Source: Adlercreutzia sp. ZJ304 (GTDB lineage: Bacteria; Actinomycetota; Coriobacteriia; Coriobacteriales; Eggerthellaceae). Taken from it: 64,000 bases of DNA. The DNA lies in NCBI RefSeq assembly GCF_011039075.1, contig NZ_JAAKEG010000003.1, positions 1-64,000 on the forward strand, in the 5' to 3' direction. Position 1 is the first letter of the stretch; every line of letters starts with the position of its first letter. Below the pieces are notes generated by a model. It was given only the letters and a program-made list of their open reading frames with translations, did not search any database and was not told the DNA's origin. This document shows positions 52,998-61,765 of the stretch, piece after piece. A program made the translations under genes and the position numbers.

Positions 52998-53809
52998 AAG
53001 GGATGCGTCAATTCGACACGCTGCTCAGCGCCGAAAGCAGGACCTTGTACATACCCTTGCTTGGCAAGGCGAGCACCAGCAAGCAGGGAATCATTCTTGA
53101 CGATAAGAAGGCTGAGGAAATCTGTGATTTGTTCGACCTTTCCCTCCCCGCAAGTTCGAGGTCAAAGTGGCTTTCCTACTATATGGCTATGAGGGCGAAG
53201 GTGTTCGACGACTGGGTAAGCGATCAGCTTCGTCGTTTTCCAGAGGCTCTTGTGGTGCAGATTGGGTGCGGATTGGACAGCCGATGTCTTCGGGTTGCCG
53301 AGCAACGCAGAAAGTGGATTGACTGCGATTTGGCTGGCGTCATACAGGAGCGGAGGCGGTTCTATGACGAGTCCGACACCTACTCGCTTCGGGTGCTCGA
53401 CGCGACAGAGCCCGATGATTTACTCGGGCTTCCGGTTTCCGATTGCGCGATAGTCGCGCTGGAGGGCCTCAGCATGTATCTCAATCAGAACGAATTGACC
53501 ATGCTTCTTTCCATTATGCGGGAGAAGTACCCATCGATTCGAGTGCTGATGGATATATACACCAAGTTCGGGGCTCGAGCGTCTCGCATCAAGAATCCGG
53601 TGAAAGATGTTGGCGTAGATCGTGTCTACGGTGTGGATGATATCGATGTGCTTGTAAAGAAGACAGGATACGGAGAACTTAAAGAGGTCAGCATGACGCC
53701 TGCGAAATTAGTTAATGAGCTGAAGACGCCGGACAGGCAGATGTTTGCTGTGCTCTTCTCAGGGAAATTCGCCAGAAGCGCCTATCGCCTCTACGAATTC
53801 GGGTCATAA
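52961..53809 (+). CDS. LCM-family SAM methyltransferase
   Basis: Up to 282 residues. LLGKASTSKQGIILDDKKAEEICD, RAKVFDDWVSDQL, then QIGCGLDSRCLR (SAM motif) and WIDCDLAGVIQERRRFY, and VALEGLSMYLNQNELTMLL are typical of leucine-carboxyl-methyltransferase-like (PPM/LCM) enzymes, which methylate small molecules in bacteria. The start is uncertain: ATG 52961 lies inside the upstream gene; GTG 52991 or ATG 53003 are alternatives. Confidence 0.82.
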   Translation: MSEMRNASDQVLEGMRQFDTLLSAESRTLYIPLLGKASTSKQGIILDDKKAEEICDLFDLSLPASSRSKWLSYYMAMRAKVFDDWVSDQLRRFPEALVVQIGCGLDSRCLRVAEQRRKWIDCDLAGVIQERRRFYDESDTYSLRVLDATEPDDLLGLPVSDCAIVALEGLSMYLNQNELTMLLSIMREKYPSIRVLMDIYTKFGARASRIKNPVKDVGVDRVYGVDDIDVLVKKTGYGELKEVSMTPAKLVNELKTPDRQMFAVLFSGKFARSAYRLYEFGS

Positions 53810-53967
53810 TTGGTTTTTTGCTAAGAGCGATAGAGCGTGCGAACCGCCAAGCTTCGCATGCATCCACTTCACGTCATCCTGCATCCCTTTGAGCATTAAC
53901 CCTAGGGATAGACCCCCGGGTTTTGTCTTCAGGATTGATAATAAAGCTATTGCGTGATACAAATTCA

Positions 53968-54074
53968 GGCATATAGACAAAAAAGTGTGTAAGGCTCAGT
54001 CCATCGCAAAGGGGTAATGAGTGCTGTTGTGGAACTCTGACCAAACCAGACCGTGTGTTGCCTTCGTCACTTTT
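53968..54074 (+). repeat. Dispersed intergenic repeat, copy C
   Basis: GGCATATAGACAAAAAAGTG through CTTCGTCACTTTTCC matches copy B (8915-9022) in the same direction and copy A (96-203) inverted. The copy C middle (TCAGTCCATCGCAAAGGGG) is closer to A than to B. No coding capacity. Confidence 0.82.
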
Positions 54075-54228
54075 CCTTAAAAAACTTTCTGCAAGCTTGT
54101 AATTGGGCGTTATGCAATTAATTCTTTGGGCTGTAAGTGCTTAATCGTCCTTCAAGCTAGGCTCAATCTTTTGCAGTTACTTTAGGAAGAATTGCAGTTA
54201 GGTTGCAGTTAAGTCTAGAAGTGACTAA

Positions 54229-54414
54229 TTTGCAGCAAATGGCTATTCGGGCGATAACAATGGCGCAAACCGAGTGGTACGTGCGTTGCAATCGTTAGCC
54301 CAAACAGGCGATCTTAATGCACCTGTGTTGACGCTTTTGCTTGGTGTGGCGTTTGCAGGCATAGGCGCTGCAGTATTGTATGCATCGAAGCGCCGCCGCG
54401 AAAATGATATGTGA
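54229..54414 (+). pseudogene. C-terminal remnant of an LAxTG surface protein
   Basis: The open stretch after a stop at 54226-54228 encodes about 61 residues ending RALQSLAQTGDLNAPVLTLL, then GVAFAGIGAAVLYASKRRREN. LAQTG, a hydrophobic helix and a basic tail form a complete sortase cell-wall sorting signal. There is no start codon with a binding site, no signal peptide and no mature domain, so only the 3' end of a surface-protein gene remains. Confidence 0.7.
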
Positions 54415-54418
54415 TAGC

Positions 54419-54449
54419 AAAAAAGAAAGCCCCGCGGGGCTTTCTTTTT
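54419..54449. terminator. Bidirectional terminator
   Basis: AAAAAGAAAGCCCC and GGGGCTTTCTTTTT form a 14-bp perfect stem around GC, with A/T runs on both sides. It serves both the remnant surface gene and the convergent trigger-factor-like gene. Confidence 0.9.
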
Positions 54450-54463
54450 ATATATGAATGCGT

Positions 54464-55240
54464 CTATAGCGTTACGAATGCCTCGGGGAATTGCTTGTTA
54501 GCGTCTAACACATCGGCGCTGGTGTCTCCATAGCGCAGCCACTCAGGGTCGGTTTCCTTGCGCTTAATCATGGCGTTTTCCATAATTTCTTTTAGCGCCT
54601 TTGTCTTTAACGCATACGCTTCCATTTGCTCTAAGCGCCCATCTAGCTCTATCTGGCGGCGCTTTTCAGCTTTCTCTTCAATGCTATTACCGGGAATAAT
54701 GGCATAAAAGTCTTCCGCTTCTAGCGTAAGACCAGCATGCGTGGCATATGCCTCTAGCGCAGAATCTTCTTTCAAGCTTTCAATTGTGCGCTCGCGCACA
54801 TCGACATAAACCTGCTCCACCGATATGCCGCGCTGATTTGCAAATTGCTCTACCGTCATACCTTGGCGCGTTACCATATCTTCTAGGCGATAATTCGCAG
54901 CATATATAGACTCTTCCAGAATTTCTGGAGGAATTTCTTCTACAAGACGTGTGGCAAGTTCGCGGCAGATTGCATCTTGGTCTGCCAATTCCTGAACCTC
55001 GCGGTTGTCTTTGTACATGTTGTAACGGATGAAGATTAGTAGCTCTTCAACGGTTTTGAAATCGTCAGTGTGCTCTGCTACCCATTTATCGGTTAACTTA
55101 GCAGTTTGCCCCTCTTTCGCCACGTTTAATTGCAGCCAACGCAGAGCTGTTTGCTTTACTACATCTTCAGGAATACGCACTTCTTCACATACTGCGTAAA
55201 CCGGCTCGTATGACGTAAGCGTAAAGCGCGGAGTTGCCAT
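54464..55240 (-). CDS. Stand-alone trigger-factor C-domain-like protein
   Basis: 258 residues. The section ELATRLVEEIPPEILEESIYAANYRLEDMVTRQGMTVEQFANQRGISVEQV reproduces the substrate-binding arm of trigger factor. There is no ribosome-binding signature and no PPIase domain. The rest is helical and charged, and no signal peptide is present. It could be a cytosolic holdase; the role is inferred from similarity of pattern only. Full tig is at 48990-50297. Confidence 0.7.
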   Translation of the reverse strand: MATPRFTLTSYEPVYAVCEEVRIPEDVVKQTALRWLQLNVAKEGQTAKLTDKWVAEHTDDFKTVEELLIFIRYNMYKDNREVQELADQDAICRELATRLVEEIPPEILEESIYAANYRLEDMVTRQGMTVEQFANQRGISVEQVYVDVRERTIESLKEDSALEAYATHAGLTLEAEDFYAIIPGNSIEEKAEKRRQIELDGRLEQMEAYALKTKALKEIMENAMIKRKETDPEWLRYGDTSADVLDANKQFPEAFVTL

Positions 55241-55314
55241 TTTATCGCCCCCAAAATATCGCGAATAACTAAGCAGCTATTGTACAATAGCTGCGACATA
55301 CCAACGACGGAGAA

Positions 55315-56571
55315 ATGCCTGTTACGTCGTTTCTTCGAGCAATGTTAGGAGGCGCTTTGACCTCGGAAGTTACTACTCAGCTGGTGCAGCGCAGACAATG
55401 GATTCGAGATCAGCTGGATAAATGTGTGGCTTTTTGGTTAGAACACGGTATTGATAGCGAAAATGGCGGTGTGTACACCTGTTTAGATCGCAAAGGCGAA
55501 ATTTATTCCACCGATAAAAGTGTATGGATGCAGGGGCGTTGTGCTTGGACGTTTTCGTATCTATGTCATGTGTATGGCAGCAAACCTGAATGGTTGCACG
55601 CGGCGAAAAGCTGTTTAGATTTTCTTGAGGACTACTGCATTAACCGAGATGCGGGTGGCAGGTTGTATTTCACTGTTACTGCCGAAGGGAAGCCGCTTCG
55701 TCAGCGTCGCTATAACTTCTCGGAAGGTTTTTATTGCATTGGTAATGCCGAATACTATGGCGTTACTGGCGAAGTAGAGCATCTTCAGCGGGCACGGCGT
55801 GCATACAAGCTAATTTACGATTTGAATAACGGTTTAATTGCCGATCCAACAGGTATGGGTCCGAAAACTATTGCCGAAACCCGCGCGGGGCGCTCTCTTG
55901 GCGATTCGATGATATTCCTGAACATAATAGGCATAATGCGCCGCGTAGACCCTGCGAATACTGCCGAATACGACCGTCATGCGCGCGAATGCACCGAGCG
56001 TATTGTGAAAGAACACTACAGACCAGAACTTGGGTGTACGCTTGAAAGTGTGAACCTAGATGGACAGCCCGAACTGTGGTACACAGCGGGGCGCGTTGTA
56101 AATCCCGGGCACGATATAGAGTGCAGTTGGTTTATGATGGATGAGGCGAATTATCGTGGTGATAAGCAGCTGCACAAAACGGCAGAAGATATTTTCCGTT
56201 TGGCGATAGAAGCCGGCTGGGATAAGGAATTTGGCGGACTTCTCTACTTTATCGACGCGAAAGGTTTGCCGCCCGAGGCATATGAACACGATATGAAGCT
56301 TTGGTGGCCGCATAACGAGATTATGATAGCTTCTTCCAAGGCTTATCGCGATACGGGCGATGAATACTATCTGAACTGGTTGTTCCGCACGCTAGACTAT
56401 TGCAAAGAGTATTTTGCCGATGACGAATATGGCGAATGGTACGGATATTTACGTCGCGATGGGCAACCGACTATGCCTCCTACGAAAGGGTCTACATTCA
56501 AAGGACCGTTTCATGTTCCACGTGCGCTATGTATGACCGAGCAGATCTTAACCGAGATAATAGGAGACTAG
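55315..56571 (+). CDS. AGE-family sugar epimerase/isomerase
   Basis: 418 residues. An (alpha/alpha)6-barrel pattern with ENGGVYTCLDRKGEIYSTDKSVWMQGRCAWTFS, then RQRRYNFSEGFYCIGNAEY, NPGHDIECSWFMM and KLWWPHNEIMIAS fits the N-acylglucosamine 2-epimerase family, with its catalytic histidines in PGHDIE and WPHNE. Family members act on GlcNAc/ManNAc, mannose or cellobiose, and the substrate cannot be chosen here. A ROK protein starts 2 nt after its stop. Confidence 0.87.
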   Translation: MPVTSFLRAMLGGALTSEVTTQLVQRRQWIRDQLDKCVAFWLEHGIDSENGGVYTCLDRKGEIYSTDKSVWMQGRCAWTFSYLCHVYGSKPEWLHAAKSCLDFLEDYCINRDAGGRLYFTVTAEGKPLRQRRYNFSEGFYCIGNAEYYGVTGEVEHLQRARRAYKLIYDLNNGLIADPTGMGPKTIAETRAGRSLGDSMIFLNIIGIMRRVDPANTAEYDRHARECTERIVKEHYRPELGCTLESVNLDGQPELWYTAGRVVNPGHDIECSWFMMDEANYRGDKQLHKTAEDIFRLAIEAGWDKEFGGLLYFIDAKGLPPEAYEHDMKLWWPHNEIMIASSKAYRDTGDEYYLNWLFRTLDYCKEYFADDEYGEWYGYLRRDGQPTMPPTKGSTFKGPFHVPRALCMTEQILTEIIGD

Positions 56572-56572
56572 A

Positions 56573-57946
56573 ATGAATTACTTGGGAATAGATTACGAGA
56601 TTAAAAATGTTCCAGTGCTCGACAAAGATTTCATTCCGTTTGGCGTTTGGATGCGCGAATACTTGAAAGGTGCCAAGCATCCAATTGCCATAGCGGTAGA
56701 GCGCGAAGATGGACTTATTTCGGTGCGTGAGAGTTTTATTCGCGGACAGGAATTTGCCGAGGCAAATTTGCGCTATGTTGAGCGCCTTATAAAGTTTGAA
56801 CTGTGGAGCATAGGTGGCTTCAAGGTGTATGTATGCGGATGCGACGACATTGCGCAGCAGCTTGCCGAAATGTATTCGCCTGACGGTGAGCGTAAGTTTG
56901 ATTACGGCTTTGTGGGTGATGTGTACGAAAAACCGCTGCAGGTTGTGGCGGTGTCGAAGGAAGATTTCCCTGCGGCTAATGAATCGGCCAAGCAGATAGG
57001 CGGACATATGGATGGGTGCCGCATTGGGTTTGATGCGGGCGGCTCCGATCGCAAAGTGTCGGCTGTGGTAGATGGCGAGGCTATCTATTCTGAGGAAGTT
57101 GTATGGTTTCCAAAGGTAACGGAAGACCCTGAGTATCACTTTAACGAAATAGTTACCGCCTTCAAGACGGCAGCTTCTAAAATGCCGCGCGTAGATGCGA
57201 TAGGCGTGTCTTCTGCTGGTACTTTTGTGGGGAACAGCCCTATGGTGGCATCATTGTTTATTAAGGTGCCGCGCGATCGTCGCGAAGAGGTAAAAAGCAT
57301 TTACGACCGTGCCGGTGCGGAAATAGGCAACGTGCCCTTAGTGGTGGCAAACGATGGCGACGTTACAGCGCTTGCTGGTTTTATGAGTGCTGGTCAAGGC
57401 TCAATTTTGGGCATTGCTATGGGTACGTCTGAAGCAGTTGGATATGTTAACGCTGAAGGCAATGTGTTAGGGTGGATAAACGAGCTAGCTTTTGCGCCTG
57501 TGGATTTGTCGCCTAAAGCCATGCAGGACGAATGGTCTACCGACTTTGGTGTGGGTTGCAAATATTTCAGCCAAGATGCAGTTATTAAGTTGGCACCGGC
57601 TGCGAATATAGTGCTTGATCCGGAACTGTCACCTGCTGAGAAGCTAAAAGTGGTTCAGGCGCTAGCGAACGAAGGAAATCAGGATGCTCTTGATATCTAT
57701 CGTTCAATTGGTTGCTATTTGGCTCATACGCTGGTGCTGTACAGTCAATTCTACGAGATAAAAACTTTGCTGGTGTTGGGTCGTGTGGCTTCAGGCGATG
57801 GCGGCGATTTGCTAATAAGCGAATGTAATCGCATTTTGGCTGAGGAATATCCCGAACTTGATGCCCAGATAACTGTAACGCTTCCAGACGAAAAGATGCG
57901 TCGTGTGGGTCAATCGGTAGCGGCTGCTAGTTTGCCCGAGCTGTAA
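56573..57946 (+). CDS. ROK/ASKHA-family protein with extra N-terminal domain
   Basis: 457 residues. From residue 150 it has the sugar-kinase ATPase fold: CRIGFDAGGSDRKVSAVVDGE (phosphate 1), VDAIGVSSAGTFVGNSPM, VVANDGDVTALAGF (catalytic Asp), and GSILGIAMGTSEAVGYVN (phosphate 2). ROK kinases have about 300 residues; the first 150 here are an additional unknown domain. The tight link to the AGE epimerase suggests it phosphorylates the same sugar. No HTH is present. Confidence 0.8.
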   Translation: MNYLGIDYEIKNVPVLDKDFIPFGVWMREYLKGAKHPIAIAVEREDGLISVRESFIRGQEFAEANLRYVERLIKFELWSIGGFKVYVCGCDDIAQQLAEMYSPDGERKFDYGFVGDVYEKPLQVVAVSKEDFPAANESAKQIGGHMDGCRIGFDAGGSDRKVSAVVDGEAIYSEEVVWFPKVTEDPEYHFNEIVTAFKTAASKMPRVDAIGVSSAGTFVGNSPMVASLFIKVPRDRREEVKSIYDRAGAEIGNVPLVVANDGDVTALAGFMSAGQGSILGIAMGTSEAVGYVNAEGNVLGWINELAFAPVDLSPKAMQDEWSTDFGVGCKYFSQDAVIKLAPAANIVLDPELSPAEKLKVVQALANEGNQDALDIYRSIGCYLAHTLVLYSQFYEIKTLLVLGRVASGDGGDLLISECNRILAEEYPELDAQITVTLPDEKMRRVGQSVAAASLPEL

Positions 57947-58019
57947 GTTAGCAAAGTTCGGCGTTACTGCTTGGCGCTGCCTGTTTGGTAGTTGGCTTTT
58001 GCTGTTCTATATATTGCCG

Positions 58020-60317
58020 CTACCATTCGCCATCTTCTAGGCGAACGCGGTCGGGCACTTCCAGAATAGCCAGTATGATTCCTGCGCCACCGCATACTAT
58101 GGCAGCTATTAAATTGAACATCATTAATGGCGCATTCGAAAGAAAAACATTTGCTATGCTGCCGCCTATAATCAGGGCGGCAGCTGCGCATGCGCCCAGT
58201 ATGTCGAACAATTTTGTGCCCCGGCGACATAGAAGCGAGAAAGCGCCTGCTGCGGCAATCCAGCTAACCGCTACAAGCCATGTTGCGGGGTTTGATACGG
58301 TTAACAGCAATGTTTGCGTTATGGTGTTTCCGGCAATGTCGGCGTTTGCTGCTGTCAGTACGCTTGTCATTACATCCCACATTCCAAGGTCGCCCGTTCC
58401 AAGGGCTGCAAATGCTATAGCACTAACTACTGCAAATCCTGCTGCTGCCAGTGCTTCCCGAACGTCTAACATAACGGCTGCCATAATAGGCGATATGGCA
58501 GCAAAGCCTACCGCGCCAAACAGTGGCTGCAGCATTGTGGCAAGACACATTTCATCGCTGCTTCTTCCGAACAGCCACCACCAAGCGCCGGTAACTACAA
58601 GCATGATAAATCCTAGTGCCCATGCGTGATTAAAAAGTAGCATTATGCTAAACGCAGCATAAGCGACGGGCATACCAAAGCGCGGTTTCCACGCGCATAA
58701 TCCTGTTAGTACAACAAGAATTGCCCAGAAGGCTGGGGCGATGCTGCTTAGAAGCCCAAGCGAATCCGATATGCTAAAACGGCAATTTAGAAGCGAAACC
58801 ACGCCCATCATAGCGCCTGCTAGCCCTGCGAAAGCATGCATTAGAATAGAAGATCCGCGCTTTCCTAGTTTATCTATCAGGGGTACGCCGTCGCCAAAAG
58901 CCTCGCGCTCGCTATCTGCGGCTTCTTCTGCCTCGTTTTCGCCTTCTATCACTTTAGCCAGCTGTTTTTTGCCCGCTTTAGCATCTCCGAGAAGCGCAGA
59001 CATGCCACTTGCGAACTGTTTTACCGTGTCGAAACGCCCTTCTGGTTCTGGGTCTAGCGCTTGGAAGATCATATCGTCCACCGCCTCATCTATGTCAGCC
59101 CAACACTGTGATGGCAATACAAGCTCGGCGTTTTCTATTGCGGCTTCGGCTTCGCGTAGTGTTTTGGCGCGGAAGGGGTTTTGACCCGAAAGCATTTCGT
59201 AGGTAAGGCTGGCAAGTGCCCATTCGTCGGTGCGAACATCCAGCGCGCGGCGGCGCATTTGTTCTAGTGGCATATAGCCTATTGTGCCGCCACCAGTAGT
59301 GCCGTGCCCTCCTGAATCCATTAGGGCAGACAGACCGAAATCGGCTACTTTAATGGCACCTTTTTTGCTGATTATTACATTTTCAGGTTTTATATCTAAA
59401 TGTAGCAGTTTCGCGCTATGTGCTACTTCCAATGCGTGGGATACCGCTTCGAATACGGCTGCAATTATATCTAGCGTTATATCGTTTTGCAGGTCGTTCA
59501 TTATGTGGGCAAGCGTTTTGCCTTCTACGTATTCCATAATTACATAGACGAAATCGCCGTCAACCACGCAGTCGTACACGGTGACAATATTGGGGTCGTT
59601 CAGGTGTGCGGCAGAGCGCGCTTCGGTAAGACCCGGTATGTTGTCGTAGAAAGCAGGGTCTAGGCTGTTAGCCTCGGGCGCGGCGGCATTGTGTTCGTTG
59701 CGAAAGTTTGCGCCGCCTGTTGTTCGCCGTTTTCCGCGCTTGTTTTGCGTGCCGATAACTGGCAATACGGGCGATTCCGTGCCATCCACAATATTAATTA
59801 CCGGTAGGTTTTTATCAGATTGACGCGGTTCTACAGGAATCAAATCGTCCAAGTCTATCTTCACGCCGTTGCCATCTACCGCATCTATTTGCGCGTTGCC
59901 TGCGCCGTTTATTACACCGGGAAGCTGCTCGGCTAGTGCGGCTACATCATTGTCAGCTGCATTTCCTATTGGCGAAAAGATAGCGCGCTTTGTTTCTGTT
60001 CTTGCCGCACGTGTGGCGCTTGGCGTGCGTGCGCGTTTCGCTTTGCGCTTGTCGCGCTTGTCTAAGAAAGATGGGTCTTCGGGAAGATCGGCGCTGCTTG
60101 TTACCTGCAAATCGTCTGGAAGTATGGCACCCGGGCGTACTTTCATGCTAGCTTGAGCGCGTGCACGTTCCAAATCGTCTGCTGATATTTCAATTTTCTT
60201 GATAGCTACATCGCGTTTTAACAGAGTGTCGTATGCGTGAAAAACCGTAGCGTAACCACCACGACCTGCGCGTTCAATTACTCGATACCTATCTAAGATG
60301 ACTTGCTGGTTTAGCAT
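58020..60317 (-). CDS. Ser/Thr protein kinase with large N-lobe insertion and membrane domain
   Basis: 765 residues. The kinase starts YRVIERAGRGGYATVFHAYD with the ATP lysine in VAIKKIEI near residue 42. About 190 basic, disordered-looking residues then intervene before the helix-C region (LTEARSAAHLNDPNIVTVYD near 240). LHLDIKPENVI and VADFGLSALMD follow near 300. After residue 460 there are about eight hydrophobic segments and no PASTA repeats. Membrane anchoring and a long N-lobe insert are both unusual. The motifs for catalysis are intact. Confidence 0.88.
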   Translation of the reverse strand: MLNQQVILDRYRVIERAGRGGYATVFHAYDTLLKRDVAIKKIEISADDLERARAQASMKVRPGAILPDDLQVTSSADLPEDPSFLDKRDKRKAKRARTPSATRAARTETKRAIFSPIGNAADNDVAALAEQLPGVINGAGNAQIDAVDGNGVKIDLDDLIPVEPRQSDKNLPVINIVDGTESPVLPVIGTQNKRGKRRTTGGANFRNEHNAAAPEANSLDPAFYDNIPGLTEARSAAHLNDPNIVTVYDCVVDGDFVYVIMEYVEGKTLAHIMNDLQNDITLDIIAAVFEAVSHALEVAHSAKLLHLDIKPENVIISKKGAIKVADFGLSALMDSGGHGTTGGGTIGYMPLEQMRRRALDVRTDEWALASLTYEMLSGQNPFRAKTLREAEAAIENAELVLPSQCWADIDEAVDDMIFQALDPEPEGRFDTVKQFASGMSALLGDAKAGKKQLAKVIEGENEAEEAADSEREAFGDGVPLIDKLGKRGSSILMHAFAGLAGAMMGVVSLLNCRFSISDSLGLLSSIAPAFWAILVVLTGLCAWKPRFGMPVAYAAFSIMLLFNHAWALGFIMLVVTGAWWWLFGRSSDEMCLATMLQPLFGAVGFAAISPIMAAVMLDVREALAAAGFAVVSAIAFAALGTGDLGMWDVMTSVLTAANADIAGNTITQTLLLTVSNPATWLVAVSWIAAAGAFSLLCRRGTKLFDILGACAAAALIIGGSIANVFLSNAPLMMFNLIAAIVCGGAGIILAILEVPDRVRLEDGEW

Positions 60318-60482
60318 TCAATCCTGCCGCTGTAGTGTGTTTTACCTGTATTTAGTGGCTGTTTCAAAGTATATGCTACCATAGCCGCCGCTCTATGGAA
60401 AAGTACAGCAGCCGCATAGGAATCAAGGAATGGCGGCGCGTTGCGATATACTAGGTCGGTTAACTATTTTAAGGAGTTTAGC

Positions 60483-61763
60483 ATGCTGGATGTGAAGTTT
60501 GTTCGCGATAACTTAGATGCCGTATGTACTGCGATGAAAAACCGCAATACGTCTTTTGATGCAGATTTGTTTAGTGCGCTAGATTCCAAGCGTCGAGAAG
60601 CAATTGCCAAAGAGGAATCGTTGCAGGCTGAACGCAATGCCATATCAAAGCAAATCGGCGGCATGATGAAGGAAGGGCGCACTGACGAAGCTGAGCAGGC
60701 GAAAGAGCGCGTGCGCGTTATAAATGAAGAACTTGACCGGGCGGCTGAAGTTCGCGAGCAAATAGATGCCGATTTGCGTAACTTGCTGCTAGCTACTCCT
60801 AATATGCCCGATACCACAACACCTATCGGTGCAGATGAAAACGATAATCCGGAGGTGCGTCGTTGGGGCACGCCTCGCAACTTCGATTTCGACTATAAGC
60901 CGCACTGGGATTTGGGAAGCGATTTGAACATAATCGATTTCGAGCGCGGCGTGAAACTTGCGGAAAGCCGCTTTTATGTATTGGGTGGTGCAGGCGCTAG
61001 GCTTGAGCGCGCATTGATTAGCTTCATGCTTGATCAGCATACAAGCCGCGGATATAAAGAATGGTGGGTGCCGGCGCTGGCAAACAAAGATACGCTTACA
61101 GGCACCGCGCAGCTTCCGAAGTTTGAAGAGGATTTGTATAAGACAACTGAGGGGCTATATCTAATTCCCACAGCTGAAGTGCAGCTGACAAATTTGCATG
61201 CTGGGGAAATCTTAGATGCTAAGCAGTTACCGCTGCGCTACTGCGCATTCACGCCATGCTTCCGCGAAGAAGCGGGCAGCGCGGGGCGTGATACGCGCGG
61301 CATAATACGTGTTCACCAGTTCAGCAAAGTGGAAATGGTGAAGTATGCTACTCCTGAACAAGGGTGGGACGAACTTGAAAGCATGGTAGCCGATGCCGAG
61401 AATATTCTTCAGACGCTAGAGTTGCCGTATCGTGTTATAACGCTGTGCACAGGCGATATAGGATTCTCAGCCGCAAAAACTTACGATGTTGAAGTATGGA
61501 TGCCAAGTTACAACGGCTACAAAGAGATCTCTAGCTGCTCTTGTTGTACCGATTTCCAGGCGCGTCGCGCGAATATCCGCTATCGCGATCCGGAGAATTT
61601 CAAGGGAACACGTCTTGCATATACACTAAACGGCAGCGGTCTTGCTGTGGGTAGGTGCATGGCGGCAATTATAGAAAATTATCAAAACGCCGACGGTACA
61701 ATAACTGTACCAAAAGCGTTGGTGCCCTACATGGGCGGCTTAGAGGTTATAAAGTCTGAATAG
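60483..61763 (+). CDS. serS: Seryl-tRNA synthetase
   Basis: 426 residues from the ATG with AAGGAG upstream. The N-terminal coiled-coil arm spans about residues 30-105. Class II motif 2 is FREEAGSAGRDTRGIIRVHQFSKVE, and motif 3 is LNGSGLAVGRCMAAIIENYQ. KEISSCSCCTDFQARR is typical of SerS. It charges tRNA-Ser. It is followed by two genes in the same direction with 2- and 24-nt gaps. Confidence 0.96.
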   Translation: MLDVKFVRDNLDAVCTAMKNRNTSFDADLFSALDSKRREAIAKEESLQAERNAISKQIGGMMKEGRTDEAEQAKERVRVINEELDRAAEVREQIDADLRNLLLATPNMPDTTTPIGADENDNPEVRRWGTPRNFDFDYKPHWDLGSDLNIIDFERGVKLAESRFYVLGGAGARLERALISFMLDQHTSRGYKEWWVPALANKDTLTGTAQLPKFEEDLYKTTEGLYLIPTAEVQLTNLHAGEILDAKQLPLRYCAFTPCFREEAGSAGRDTRGIIRVHQFSKVEMVKYATPEQGWDELESMVADAENILQTLELPYRVITLCTGDIGFSAAKTYDVEVWMPSYNGYKEISSCSCCTDFQARRANIRYRDPENFKGTRLAYTLNGSGLAVGRCMAAIIENYQNADGTITVPKALVPYMGGLEVIKSE

Positions 61764-61765
61764 AA

